A stretch of DNA of 64,000 nucleotides from Pantoea agglomerans. GTDB taxonomy: Bacteria; Pseudomonadota; Gammaproteobacteria; Enterobacterales; Enterobacteriaceae. This document shows, piece by piece, positions 16,399 through 24,377 of this stretch (positions are counted from its first letter, which is position 1; each line of letters opens with the position of its first letter). Under the pieces are notes generated by a model. The model made no database searches, was not told where the DNA came from, and saw only the letters and a list, made by a program, of their open reading frames with translations. The DNA is taken from contig NZ_CP083808.1 of the NCBI RefSeq assembly GCF_020149765.1, positions 434,001 to 498,000 on the forward strand. Direction: 5' to 3'. The position numbers were made by a program, and so were the translations under genes.

Positions 16399-17214
16399 AT
16401 GACGCAGCAGACACACACCGACCGCGGCACCGCCGTTGTCACCGGCGCCTCTACCGGCATGGGCGCACTCTACGCTGGCCGCCTGGCACGTATGGGCTAT
16501 GACCTGATTATCGTGGCGCGTAACCATAACCGGCTGAACCAGCTGGCGGAGCATATCACCACCGACAGCGGTCGCAGCGTCGAGGTTGTCGCCGCTGACC
16601 TGGCCGATGCTGCCCAGCTTGCCAGACTGGAAGAGAAGCTGCGTCAGGACGCCAGCATCACGCTTCTGGTGAACAATGCCGGCATCGGCACCCACACGCC
16701 GCTGCTACAAAGCAGCGCAGAGCAGATGACCGCCATGATCAACCTGAACGTCACCGCCCTGACCCGCCTGACCTACGCCGTGGTGCCAGGATTTGTCGAG
16801 CGCGGGCGCGGTGCCATCATCAATATCGCCTCTATTGTCAGTATCGCGCCTGAGTTACTGAACGGCGTTTATGGCGGCAGTAAGGCCTATGTGCTGGCGT
16901 TTACGCAGTCGCTGCATCATGAACTGGCCGGTCAGGGTATTCAGGTGCAGGCCGTACTGCCCGGCGCGACCGCCACCCCGTTCTGGGATAACGGCGGCCT
17001 GCCCGTAGAGCAACTTGATCCAAAAATCGTGATGAGCGCGCAGGCGATGGTAGACGCCGCGCTCAGGGGCTTTGCCCGCGGCGAGCTGATCACCATCCCC
17101 TCCCTGCAAGATGAAACCCTGTGGACACAATACGAGCAGGCGCGCCAGGCGATGATCCCGCATCTTGGCAGCGACGCGCCGGCTCAGCGCTATCAACCTG
17201 TTTCTGTTCACTGA
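16399..17214 (+). CDS. SDR-family NAD(P)-dependent oxidoreductase
   Basis: This 271-residue classical SDR has the cofactor motif TGASTGMG, NNAGI, and an intact catalytic YGGSK (Ser...Tyr...Lys) followed by LPGATATPFW. It is similar to the DltE/YqjQ branch that acts on carbonyl substrates with NADPH. The ATG at 16399 is preferred over GTG 16390, because GTG overlaps the AAGG ribosome site. It is followed 53 nt later by a second SDR and then an MFS gene. The set probably forms one detoxification unit under the upstream GlxA-type regulator. Confidence 0.9.
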   Translation: MTQQTHTDRGTAVVTGASTGMGALYAGRLARMGYDLIIVARNHNRLNQLAEHITTDSGRSVEVVAADLADAAQLARLEEKLRQDASITLLVNNAGIGTHTPLLQSSAEQMTAMINLNVTALTRLTYAVVPGFVERGRGAIINIASIVSIAPELLNGVYGGSKAYVLAFTQSLHHELAGQGIQVQAVLPGATATPFWDNGGLPVEQLDPKIVMSAQAMVDAALRGFARGELITIPSLQDETLWTQYEQARQAMIPHLGSDAPAQRYQPVSVH

Positions 17215-17267
17215 TTCACGCTGACCTCTTAATAACCTTATAACGACTCATTTGAAGGAATATGATT

Positions 17268-18029
17268 ATGAAACTGACTAATAACACTATTTTCATTACC
17301 GGCGGCACCTCCGGCATCGGCCGCGCAATGGCAGAAAAATTTCATCAGCTGGGCAACCAGGTAATTATCTCTGGACGCCGTGAGGCGCTGCTGAAGGAGG
17401 TGACCGCGGCCAGTCCGGGCATGGATTATGTGGTACTGGACGTAACAAGCGCCGACAGTATCAAAGCCGCTGCGCAAAGCGTGCTGACGCGCTATCCGGC
17501 GCTGAACGTGGTTATCAATAACGCCGGCATTATGCCTTTCGACAACGCGGCCGGCGAGCTGGACGATGCGCAGGCGGTCACGCTGCTTAATACCAATATT
17601 CTCGGGCCGGTACGCGTCAGCGCCGCCTTTATCGAACATCTGAAGCAGCAGCCTGATGCGGTGCTGATCAACAACAGCTCAGTACTGGCGTTCCTGCCGC
17701 TGGCGACCAATGCGCTCTACTCCGCCACCAAGGCCGCCATCCACTCCTATACCCTGTCGCAGCGCTTCCTGCTGCGCGACAGCGGCGTGCAGGTGATTGA
17801 GATCTCTCCGCCCTGGGTCGATACCGACCTGATTTACAAGAGCGGCGATCCGCGCGCCATGCCGCTGGAGGACTTTATCCGCGAAACCTTTGACAAACTG
17901 GGCACCGATACCATTGAAGCCATCGTCGATCGCGTGCTGCCGGTGCGTGATAACCCGGGCGCGAACGAACATGCCCTGGTGAACCAGTTCAACCAGTCTG
18001 TCGCCGATAACCCAATTCCTGTTCAGTAA
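17268..18029 (+). CDS. DltE-like short-chain dehydrogenase
   Basis: This 253-residue SDR contains ITGGTSGIGRAMAEKF, NNAGIMPF, and the catalytic YSATK with SPPWVDTDL after it. The pattern resembles DltE-type oxidoreductases. A frame begins at ATG 17262, but AAGGAA (17255-17260) is only 1 nt from it and 7 nt from ATG 17268, so the latter is chosen. It lies between an SDR and an MFS pump, with a weak terminator-like hairpin after it. Confidence 0.9.
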   Translation: MKLTNNTIFITGGTSGIGRAMAEKFHQLGNQVIISGRREALLKEVTAASPGMDYVVLDVTSADSIKAAAQSVLTRYPALNVVINNAGIMPFDNAAGELDDAQAVTLLNTNILGPVRVSAAFIEHLKQQPDAVLINNSSVLAFLPLATNALYSATKAAIHSYTLSQRFLLRDSGVQVIEISPPWVDTDLIYKSGDPRAMPLEDFIRETFDKLGTDTIEAIVDRVLPVRDNPGANEHALVNQFNQSVADNPIPVQ

Positions 18030-18034
18030 ACGAG

Positions 18035-18060
18035 ACAGGGGCGTCCAGCCCCTGTTCTTA
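18035..18060 (+). terminator. Hairpin between SDR and MFS genes
   Basis: ACAGGGGC (18035-18042) and GCCCCTGT (18048-18055) form an 8-bp stem with a 5-nt loop followed by TCTTA. It should give partial termination, reducing MFS expression relative to the SDRs. Confidence 0.6.
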
Positions 18061-18075
18061 TGCCGGAGATGAATT

Positions 18076-19275
18076 ATGGCCACTATCACCACTTCCCAGC
18101 GCCGCGCCCTGCGCGCGCTGAGCATCGCTTACTTTGTACAGGCTACAGGAGCGCTCTCTGTTGCCGGCAGTCTGCCCGCGATATCCGCTGCCTGGCAGCT
18201 GACCGATGCGCAGAGCGCGCGCCTACTGAGCATATTTGGTCTGACCTTTGCGCTTGCCGCCCCGCTGGTTCAGGTGCTGTTTGGGCATCTGCGCCGTCGT
18301 CAGCTGGTGCTTGCAGGCATCGGGCTGTTTGGTCTGGGTGCCTTTGCTTTTGCGCTGTCGCCAGCTTACGGCGCGCTGGTTGCCTCGCGCATACTGATGG
18401 GCGTGGGCGCAGGCTTTATCGGCCCGGTGCTGGTTGCGCTCGGTTCCGAGCTGGTGCATGAACAGCAGCGCGGGCGAGCTATCGGCATGGTGTTGCTCGG
18501 GGTATCGATGGCGAGCCTGGCCGGTATTCCACTTGCCGCGTGGATTGCCAGCCTGTGGGGTGCCAGAACGCTGTTTGCGCTGGTGGGTCTGGTAAGCCTG
18601 CTGAGTGGGCTGAACGTCCTGCTGACGGTGCCGGATAAAAGCGCGGGCTCGCGTATCCGGCTTAGCGAGATAGCGGGCGTCCTGTCTGAAGGAAAATACC
18701 TGACCGCCTTCCTGGTGGTGTTTTTCATTACCTCCGGGGTCTACAGCTTTTACTCTTTTATCGCCCCGCTGATCCGCGACACCTACGCCGGCGGCACCCA
18801 TGCGGTTTCTGCGGCGCTGGCGGTGCTGGGCATCGCCGGCGTGCTGGGAAATCTGTGGGTTACCCGGGCGGCGGCACGCTTTAGCGCTGAAAAGCTGCTG
18901 CTGAGCGGCATGACGCTGCTTATCCTGGATACGGTGCTGATTGTTCTGCTGCCGAAAACGCTGGGCCTGCTGCTGACGGCGCTGGTGTTCTGGGCCTTTG
19001 CCACAGACCTGCTCTGGCCCAGCCAGCAGCGCAGGATCGTTGAACTCTCCTCTGTCCGGCACCGCGGCATTGCGCTGGCGCTGACCAGCGCCTTTATGTT
19101 TGGTGGCATAGGTTTTGGCTCGGCAGTGGCTTCATGGATTTATCCGTTAACGGGTTTTTACGGGCTGGCCGGGATATCTGTCGCCTTTATTGTTCTGGCT
19201 TTGCTTAGCCTGCGGCTGTCAGAGAAGTTCAGAAAGCCTGCGGCGATTGCTGAGTTCTGTAAACACGGCGTCTGA
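18076..19275 (+). CDS. MFS transporter
   Basis: This 399-residue protein has about 12 TM segments of the arabinose-efflux/EmrD type: an N-terminal VAGSLPAISAAWQLTDAQSA and a TM4-TM5 region ASRILMGVGAGFIGPVLVAL. It should be a proton-driven exporter. GGAG sits 8 nt before ATG 18076. It ends the GlxA-SDR-SDR-MFS set. A T-poor dyad ATTAAGGA/TCCTTAAT lies downstream at 19302-19325. Confidence 0.9.
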   Translation: MATITTSQRRALRALSIAYFVQATGALSVAGSLPAISAAWQLTDAQSARLLSIFGLTFALAAPLVQVLFGHLRRRQLVLAGIGLFGLGAFAFALSPAYGALVASRILMGVGAGFIGPVLVALGSELVHEQQRGRAIGMVLLGVSMASLAGIPLAAWIASLWGARTLFALVGLVSLLSGLNVLLTVPDKSAGSRIRLSEIAGVLSEGKYLTAFLVVFFITSGVYSFYSFIAPLIRDTYAGGTHAVSAALAVLGIAGVLGNLWVTRAAARFSAEKLLLSGMTLLILDTVLIVLLPKTLGLLLTALVFWAFATDLLWPSQQRRIVELSSVRHRGIALALTSAFMFGGIGFGSAVASWIYPLTGFYGLAGISVAFIVLALLSLRLSEKFRKPAAIAEFCKHGV

Positions 19276-19301
19276 TCTCCCATTCACGCGTGCTTCCCCT
19301 G

Positions 19302-19325
19302 ATTAAGGAAACGTTTCTCCTTAAT
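19302..19325. terminator. Weak dyad after MFS gene
   Basis: ATTAAGGA (19302-19309) and TCCTTAAT (19318-19325) flank AACGTTTC, giving an 8-bp AT-rich stem 26 nt after the stop codon. No T-run follows. Confidence 0.3.
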
Positions 19326-19461
19326 GCGATAACGAGCTTTACAGGTGAAGCACGATCCCCCCTGTTACGCCTGATTCTGATCCTCTATCCGATACGGGTG
19401 GCAAATGATGGGGGTGAGATGAAGGCTGTTTTTCGCTCCACGCGGACGTTGCCTTTCTTGT

Positions 19462-19489
19462 ATGTGCGCTTTGTGCCAGAAGCGGACAT
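19462..19489. repeat. Dispersed intergenic hairpin repeat, TGTGCCAG-loop copy
   Basis: ATGTGCGCTT (19462-19471) and AAGCGGACAT (19480-19489) form a 10-bp stem with one mismatch around TGTGCCAG. It is the same element as at 20955-20984 and is related to those at 27571, 28139 and 42966. Confidence 0.75.
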
Positions 19490-19552
19490 AGTTAACCTGT
19501 TTGCAAATTTACACACAGATATCGGTTCTCCTGATATCTGTGTGCGAAGTCT

Positions 19553-19954
19553 TTATTCCTGATGTTCAGGAATTCGGGCGATAACCTTTATCTCAAAATC
19601 AAAGCCCGCCAACCAGTTAACACCCACGGCTGTCCAGTTCGGATACGGGGGCTTCGGGAAAACGGTTTGTTTCACCTGCATAATAGTTGGAAATTGATTC
19701 TCCGGATCCGTATGAAAGGTTGTCACATCGATAAGATCGTCAAACGTACATCCAGCAGCGGTAAGTATGGCCTTAAGATTATCGAAGGCACGCACTACCT
19801 GCGTTTCAAAGTAGGGTTCAGGTGTACCGTCTTCCCGGCTACCCACCTGACCGGAAACAAACAGTAAATCACCAGAGCGGATGGCTGCAGAATAACCATG
19901 CTTCGCATAGAGAGCGTGGCGATTTGTAGGGAAAACGGGTTTCGGTTGGTTCAT
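19553..19954 (-). CDS. RidA/YjgF-family protein
   Basis: This 133-residue protein has RidA family traits: GDLLFVSGQVG, a central FDNLKAILTAAGCTFDDLID and the C-terminal FEIKVIARIP. The conserved Arg before the C-terminal end (family RVEIDAIA-R position) reads as K/R in this copy, so imine deaminase activity is uncertain; it may be a Rid2-7 subgroup member. It is divergent from a TetR repressor around a strong two-palindrome operator, so it is probably induced by a small molecule. RidA proteins deaminate reactive enamines/imines in the cytosol. Confidence 0.9.
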   Translation of the reverse strand: MNQPKPVFPTNRHALYAKHGYSAAIRSGDLLFVSGQVGSREDGTPEPYFETQVVRAFDNLKAILTAAGCTFDDLIDVTTFHTDPENQFPTIMQVKQTVFPKPPYPNWTAVGVNWLAGFDFEIKVIARIPEHQE

Positions 19955-20013
19955 AACGTATCCTTTATTTGGATGTGCGACAGCTGATGCGCAGCATAAA
20001 TAAATGAATTAAT

Positions 20014-20055
20014 ATACGCGGCGTATGTAAAATTAATCACACATACGCCGTGTAT
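20014..20055. promoter_or_regulatory. TetR operator pair between ridA-like and tetR
   Basis: ATACGCGGCGTATGT (20014-20028) and ACATACGCCGTGTAT (20041-20055) are inverted copies matching at 14 of 15 positions. The left copy contains the palindrome TACGCGGCGTA, and the word GCGTAT recurs at about 20072. This is a textbook autoregulatory TetR operator. Confidence 0.8.
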
Positions 20056-20094
20056 GTCAAACTTCATGCGCTGCGTATATTGCAAGGAGTCCGC

Positions 20095-20697
20095 ATGGCT
20101 GCCAAACGCCGCGCCGAAACGATGGAAGAAACTCGCATAAAATTGATTGCGGCCGCACGAAAAGCCTTCGCCGAAAAAGGATTTGCAGCAGCATCAATGG
20201 ATGATCTGACGGCCAGTGTCGGACTGACACGTGGGGCCCTGTACCATAATTTTGGGGATAAAAAAGGGTTGCTTGCCGCTGTGGTTACGCAGATTGATTC
20301 AGAAATGGCGCAACGTGCTAAAAGTGCAGCGGCACATTCCGATGATGACCAGCATAAGCTGCTGGCTGAAGGGATAGCCTATATCAAGATGGCGCTGGAT
20401 GAAGAAGTTCGGCGCATCGTTCTGCTTGATGGCCCGGCTTTTCTTGGTGATCCTACAAAATGGCCGAGTCAGAATAATTGCCTCCAGGCTACTCGCGAGA
20501 GCATTTCAGATTTGATTGAAAGCGGCTTAATCAAACCGGTAGATGTGGATGCCACGGCCTGGCTGTTAAATGGTGCCGCACTGAATGCGGCTCAGTGGGT
20601 AGCCGCTAGCGATGCTCCACAGCATGCATTACCAAAAGCGATTCAGGTTTTTACCTTGTTGGTATGCGGCCTACTGAAGGATGTAAAGCATCCATAA
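20095..20697 (+). CDS. TetR-family transcriptional repressor
   Basis: This 200-residue regulator has the HTH region KAFAEKGFAAASMDDLTASV then GLTRGALYHNFGDKKGLL, and a C-terminal ligand domain of TetR_C_33-like type with a DGPAFLGDPTKWP segment. ATG 20095 is chosen over 20050 because AAGGAG (20084-20089) precedes it and the upstream frame runs through the operator. It should repress itself and the divergent RidA-like gene. Confidence 0.93.
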   Translation: MAAKRRAETMEETRIKLIAAARKAFAEKGFAAASMDDLTASVGLTRGALYHNFGDKKGLLAAVVTQIDSEMAQRAKSAAAHSDDDQHKLLAEGIAYIKMALDEEVRRIVLLDGPAFLGDPTKWPSQNNCLQATRESISDLIESGLIKPVDVDATAWLLNGAALNAAQWVAASDAPQHALPKAIQVFTLLVCGLLKDVKHP

Positions 20698-20930
20698 TCT
20701 TTATGAGACCAATTGAATGTTCAATGAAGTGTTGCTCGTCGCCTGGATGTAAACGGGTACTCCCGATTTTCGCTCATAGAAGACGGTAAGCAGGCTGCGG
20801 ATGCTAACTTTGCCGTTCGCCCTCAGACCCTGGCCAGCAGGCCCGAACCCCGGAGGGATTCGGCGGAGCTTACCGGCTCTGCCGGTTAGCGGAGTGGGGC
20901 TCGACGACCCGGCTACGCCGGGGAGCCGGA
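20698..20930. repeat. GC-rich nested-hairpin segment downstream of tetR
   Basis: The 364 bases from 20698 to 21061 hold no gene. From about 20820 to 20940 the sequence turns strongly GC-rich with stacked short hairpins: ACCGGC-TCT-GCCGGT (20872-20886) and CCCGGC-TAC-GCCGGG (20908-20922), the latter nested in GGCTC/GAGCC. This looks like a REP-type multi-copy element rather than coding DNA. A degenerate hairpin with a TTCGCTC loop lies near 20765-20785. Confidence 0.45.
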
Positions 20931-20954
20931 GGGGGCCATCAGGTTTTTGATACT

Positions 20955-20984
20955 AACGTCCGCTTTGTGCCAGAAGCGGACATT
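20955..20984. repeat. Dispersed intergenic hairpin repeat, TGTGCCAG-loop copy
   Basis: AACGTCCGCTT (20955-20965) pairs with AAGCGGACATT (20974-20984) with one G-T wobble around TGTGCCAG. It shares 18 contiguous bases of loop and right arm with the copy at 19462-19489. Confidence 0.8.
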
Positions 20985-21061
20985 GCTCCCGCACAACATT
21001 ATGTGTTGATCATTGGGGATCAGGTCGTTTTCTATGAGGTCTATGCTTTGCTGAATACCAG

Positions 21062-21799
21062 TTAAACGCAAACGTGATGACTGGTAATGGATTTACTGAC
21101 GTAGCGGTGAATCATCAATGCTGGCGGGTCATTCGCAGGAGGAGCGTTTACTGTTCCAAACCAGACAGGATTAGCCGGGCAAACGGAGCCACAAATGTAG
21201 GCAGGTATGCCCGCAAACGTACCCGCTATTGGTCTGTGGACATGGCCTGAAGAAATGGCGAGTAGTCTGGTCGGGGCGCGTTTAATCAAATCTTCCATCT
21301 CAGGCAGACCTCTGCACATCGTTTCGTCTAGCGTTGGTATGCCAGATGCAAATACGTGATGGTGCATAAACATCAATGACGGAGAGCTGCATGCATCGCT
21401 AATTTGATTATCCAACCATTCCAGATGGTCAGTCACACTGCCGTAATCCTTATAATCAATCGTCGAATCCAGACCAATCAGGCGAATGCCACCGGTGTTA
21501 TGAATGAAGTGCAGGGCCTCTCCTTGGGCATCGTGCGCCCATCTGTTCTCATCCCAAACAGAACGCATTAGACTGCGGTCGTCTGAGTTACCCGGCAGGA
21601 TCAACGAAGGGTAATTTTGCTGATTCAGACGGTCAGCTATCTTTATATAACCTTCCTGCCAATGACCATCCGTTAAATCACCTGTAAGTATCAGTACGTC
21701 AGGTTGCAGATGCGCAAGCCAGTTAAGTATCTGGTCGAACCGAAGCAGGTGATCATTTTCGGGTGAGGCGTGAATATCTGAAACCTGCGCTATCAGCAT
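21062..21799 (-). CDS. Calcineurin-like metallophosphoesterase (CpdA-like)
   Basis: This 245-residue protein carries the phosphoesterase motifs in order: SDIHA (DxH), LTGDLTDGH (GDxxD), LPGNSDD (GNxD in place of GNHD), MHHH and SGHVHRP (GHxH). The dimetal site is therefore complete apart from the usual His in GNHD. The size and order match CpdA/Icc-type 3',5'-cyclic nucleotide phosphodiesterases, so cyclic nucleotide hydrolysis is the leading guess. The gene stands alone; no promoter partner is obvious. Confidence 0.87.
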   Translation of the reverse strand: MLIAQVSDIHASPENDHLLRFDQILNWLAHLQPDVLILTGDLTDGHWQEGYIKIADRLNQQNYPSLILPGNSDDRSLMRSVWDENRWAHDAQGEALHFIHNTGGIRLIGLDSTIDYKDYGSVTDHLEWLDNQISDACSSPSLMFMHHHVFASGIPTLDETMCRGLPEMEDLIKRAPTRLLAISSGHVHRPIAGTFAGIPAYICGSVCPANPVWFGTVNAPPANDPPALMIHRYVSKSITSHHVCV

Positions 21800-22119
21800 A
21801 AAGACCTCATACGATGATGGTGTGGAGCATAAGAACGTGATTTATGACCATGAATCCGGTTTCTAACATCATGTTTTTCACAACTATGGCAATAATGGAC
21901 AGATTAATTAGGATGAGTAATTCAAAAAGTTGCGACGAATCAGACTGGCTGCAAAGGCGTTCGGGAATTCACAATGAATCACTAGGTTCAATTCTGACTG
22001 CTCAGAGCCAATGTTAGAAGGGATGCGTAACGTCCGCTCCTCGCTCTTAAAGAACTATAAGCCGCAAGTAAGATGAACACGTTGTTAGCTATACCGTGAG
22101 TTACAAACTGTAAAACAGT
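21800..22119. other. Gene-free interval with a half-copy hairpin repeat
   Basis: No coding region is supported in these 320 bases. At about 22029-22052 AACGTCCGCT followed by TCGCTCTTAA matches the left arm and loop of the dispersed hairpin family, but the right arm has decayed. The rest is unassigned AT-rich sequence. Confidence 0.4.
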
Positions 22120-22538
22120 TCAGCTCAAATATTTCCCTGTTATTGCGACAGTAGACTTATCGAAATCAATGCTTAATGGAACCCCAGGAGGCAGAGTAAG
22201 CATTGGATGTGTATGGCAACAGTCGAAACCGTCTAAAAGTGGTAAAGATTTATCTGCCATAACTTCCTGTATCACATCAGCCGGTTGACGCCCGGTATCT
22301 GAGCTATCAAAAAGCTCATGCTTACCTAAAATTATTTCGCCTTCATGTATCTCAGGCATCCATTTGCTTCCCATGATTCCAGAAAGAGTATTCAGGTTAC
22401 CGCCTATATGCGTTTAACAAACGCCAGTTATTCTCATATAGTAATTTAGGTCTGACCAACTCAGCGTCATCCCAGTTGAGACGTTCATCCGTCCACCTTT
22501 TGGCAGGCTGTAATATTGGGGGCCTGTATGATGCAGCG
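22120..22538 (-). pseudogene. S66-family LD-carboxypeptidase (MccF-like) C-terminal remnant
   Basis: An 84-codon frame ends at 22120 with the S66 C-terminus, including CCHTHPMLTLPPGVPLSIDF (His of the Ser-Glu-His triad). Homology continues upstream without a start: GGNLNTLSGIMGSKWMPEI in the same frame back to about 22405, then, after a frameshift, RWTDERLNWDDAELVRPKLL and ENNWRLLNA up to about 22540. These are the central blocks of MccF/LdcA-type peptidases. The catalytic Ser half is missing, so the gene is 5'-truncated and frameshifted. Intact relatives cleave peptidoglycan tetrapeptides or inactivate microcin C. Confidence 0.75.
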
Positions 22539-22576
22539 ATGACCCACTAAATAGCTGCGTTTCTGTGTGGTGCTAA

Positions 22577-22747
22577 CAGGGCAAAAAGACTATCTCCTGC
22601 CAGAACGATATCGAGGTCTCCGGCTCGTTCCAGGCGTATCGGGATGCAGAACTTCAGGTCAAGAGCGAAGACAAGCACTCTCGCTTTATCTGCATGAAGG
22701 ATGCCGGTACATACGGCCTGCGGCCGGAAATGCCAGTTACGGATTAA
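22577..22747 (+). pseudogene. Unidentified C-terminal gene remnant
   Basis: After a stop at 22574-22576, 56 codons read like natural protein (ISCQNDIEVSGSFQAYRDAE, then VKSEDKHSRFICMKDAGTYG) and end at TAA 22745-22747. There is no start codon or ribosome site, and I do not recognise the family. It abuts the S66 remnant on the opposite strand, suggesting a breakpoint of an old rearrangement. Confidence 0.3.
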
Positions 22748-22761
22748 GCAGGTCAGAAGAT

Positions 22762-23337
22762 TCACGCAGCAACATCTAAAAGCTGCTTAACCAACTCACG
22801 TAAGTCCTCTTTCGCTTGCTGAAAGCCCGCTGCTGTGGGGCTTACGCTCAGAATATCGGCATAGCCATTCACCGCGCCGCCTATTATGCGGGCGGTGCGC
22901 GCCACATCGACCTGCCGGTAAAGGCCCTGACCAATGCCCGTTTCAATGAGCCTTTCTAAAAGGCTAAACCACCTGTTCATGTTGTTCATGGCCAAATCGG
23001 CATAGGCCGGATCGTGCTGGGCCTGCGTCCAGACCGAATTGTACAGCAGCCAGTCCGCATCCTGGGTTGCAGGCAAGCTGGTGATAAAAGCATCAAGCGC
23101 GACATCAGGCGCGAAACCTGCAATAGCCTCTTTAAAAGCCTCAAGATCGGTCTGCATGAAACGCTCAACCGCCTCCAGCCTGAGCGAACGCCAGTCGCGG
23201 AAATAGTGATAGATATGGCTACGTGAGATACCGACATGCTCGGTAAGCTCCCGGGTCGTCACTTTATCAATACCTTTATCAATAAAAAGCGCTATCGCTC
23301 CGTCGAGGATTTTAGCGCGAAGATTTTCAGCTGGCAT
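22762..23337 (-). CDS. TetR/AcrR-family regulator of the efflux locus
   Basis: This TetR protein (191 residues from ATG 23337) has an HTH in VTTRELTEHVGISRSHIYHY and a TetR_C ligand domain with LARTARIIGGAVNGYADIL-like helices. An upstream in-frame ATG at 23379 would lie inside the operator TTGAGCA-AG-TGCTCAA (23364-23379), so the internal start is preferred; ATG 23358 is also possible. It is divergent from the six-TM and RND genes and is their probable repressor. Confidence 0.88.
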   Translation of the reverse strand: MPAENLRAKILDGAIALFIDKGIDKVTTRELTEHVGISRSHIYHYFRDWRSLRLEAVERFMQTDLEAFKEAIAGFAPDVALDAFITSLPATQDADWLLYNSVWTQAQHDPAYADLAMNNMNRWFSLLERLIETGIGQGLYRQVDVARTARIIGGAVNGYADILSVSPTAAGFQQAKEDLRELVKQLLDVAA

Positions 23338-23363
23338 AGGTTCATTATTTCCCTGCATTGACT

Positions 23364-23412
23364 TTGAGCAAGTGCTCAAATAGACTCACCCCAGTCTTGA
23401 GCAACCGCTCAA
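23364..23412. promoter_or_regulatory. Two TetR operators TTGAGC-N4-GCTCAA
   Basis: TTGAGCAAGTGCTCAA (23364-23379) and TTGAGCAACCGCTCAA (23397-23412) share the dyad TTGAGC-N4-GCTCAA, 33 bp apart, about three helical turns. They lie between the divergent tetR and the six-TM/RND operon. Confidence 0.8.
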
Positions 23413-23436
23413 GAACATCATAATCAGAAGTTAAAC

Positions 23437-24330
23437 ATGCAAACATTCAAAACGCCAGCGCCGCCTGCGCCTGCTCGCAGCGCTCTGCAGACCCTGAAAA
23501 TGTTGGGACGTCGGCATAGGAAAAAGCTATTGCTTACTTTTTTGCTGGTCGTTGCCGAGAACGTCATGTATCTGCTCTACCCGCTACTGGCGGGATTTGC
23601 CATCAACGCCATTCTTTCGGGACGGGCGCTGCACGCTATGCTATACGCGGGCATGGTATTCATTATGTGGGCGATTGGCGCCGCGCGCCGCAGCGTAGAT
23701 ACCCGCACTTTTGCCCGTATTTACGCCGAGCTCGCGGTCCCGGTGATCCTGACGCAGCGCAGCGAAAATCAGGGCGCATCGACCATTGTGGCGCGCGTGA
23801 CGCTGTCGCGCGAATTCGTCGATTTTTTCGAGAAGCATCTGCCGGTGCTTATCACGTCCGTTGCGTCGATTACGGGAGCTGCCGTGATGCTGCTGGCTAT
23901 TGAGTTCTGGACCGGCATCGCCTGTATCGCCATCCTGGTCTTCTTTGGCGGCTTTCTGCCCGGCTTCACGCGTAAAAACGAAGCGCTGTTTGTGCGCCTG
24001 AATAACCGGCTGGAAAAAGAGGTGGGTTTTGTCAGCACGGCCAGAGCGCCTTCACTGGCGAAGCATTACGGCGTGTTGGCAGGTTTGCGTATCCGCCTTT
24101 CCGATCGTGAAGCCATGGGATATCTGGCTATTGGGTGCGTGACTGCGCTGCTGTTCGCCATGACCATTCTCCACATGACGCTAAACGGCGTTCGCGATGC
24201 TGGTCATATCTATTCGGTGATGACCTATATGTGGATGTTCGCCATGAGTCTGGATGACGGCCCGCAGCTGCTGGAAAAGTACTCCCAGCTCAAGGATATC
24301 GGCCGCCGCGTCAACACCGGGCAAATCTGA
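23437..24330 (+). CDS. Stand-alone ABC-type six-TM membrane protein (ABC_membrane_3-like)
   Basis: This 297-residue protein has about six hydrophobic helices (e.g. VAENVMYLLYPLLAGFAI, MLYAGMVFIMWAIG, ISVTSVASITGAAVML-like, CVTALLFAMTIL) with an R-rich N-terminal cytoplasmic stretch. It matches an ABC exporter transmembrane domain but contains no Walker A, signature or Walker B, and no ATPase gene adjoins it. Relatives are annotated only as ABC transporter six-TM domain proteins. It starts 24 nt after the operator and is followed 47 nt later by the RND pump, so the two are probably cotranscribed under the TetR repressor. Function unknown. Confidence 0.75.
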   Translation: MQTFKTPAPPAPARSALQTLKMLGRRHRKKLLLTFLLVVAENVMYLLYPLLAGFAINAILSGRALHAMLYAGMVFIMWAIGAARRSVDTRTFARIYAELAVPVILTQRSENQGASTIVARVTLSREFVDFFEKHLPVLITSVASITGAAVMLLAIEFWTGIACIAILVFFGGFLPGFTRKNEALFVRLNNRLEKEVGFVSTARAPSLAKHYGVLAGLRIRLSDREAMGYLAIGCVTALLFAMTILHMTLNGVRDAGHIYSVMTYMWMFAMSLDDGPQLLEKYSQLKDIGRRVNTGQI

Positions 24331-24377
24331 GCCTGAACCAAAAATGACCATCTCCCGCTTAACCCCCGGATATACCA

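Noticed and set aside
18223..19062. 279-codon minus-strand frame
   Set aside because: A low-complexity Gln/Arg/His-rich shadow of the MFS gene.
22567..22779. 70-codon plus-strand frame starting with MVLTGQ
   Set aside because: The neighbouring frame (22577-22747) reads far more like protein, so this frame was not used.
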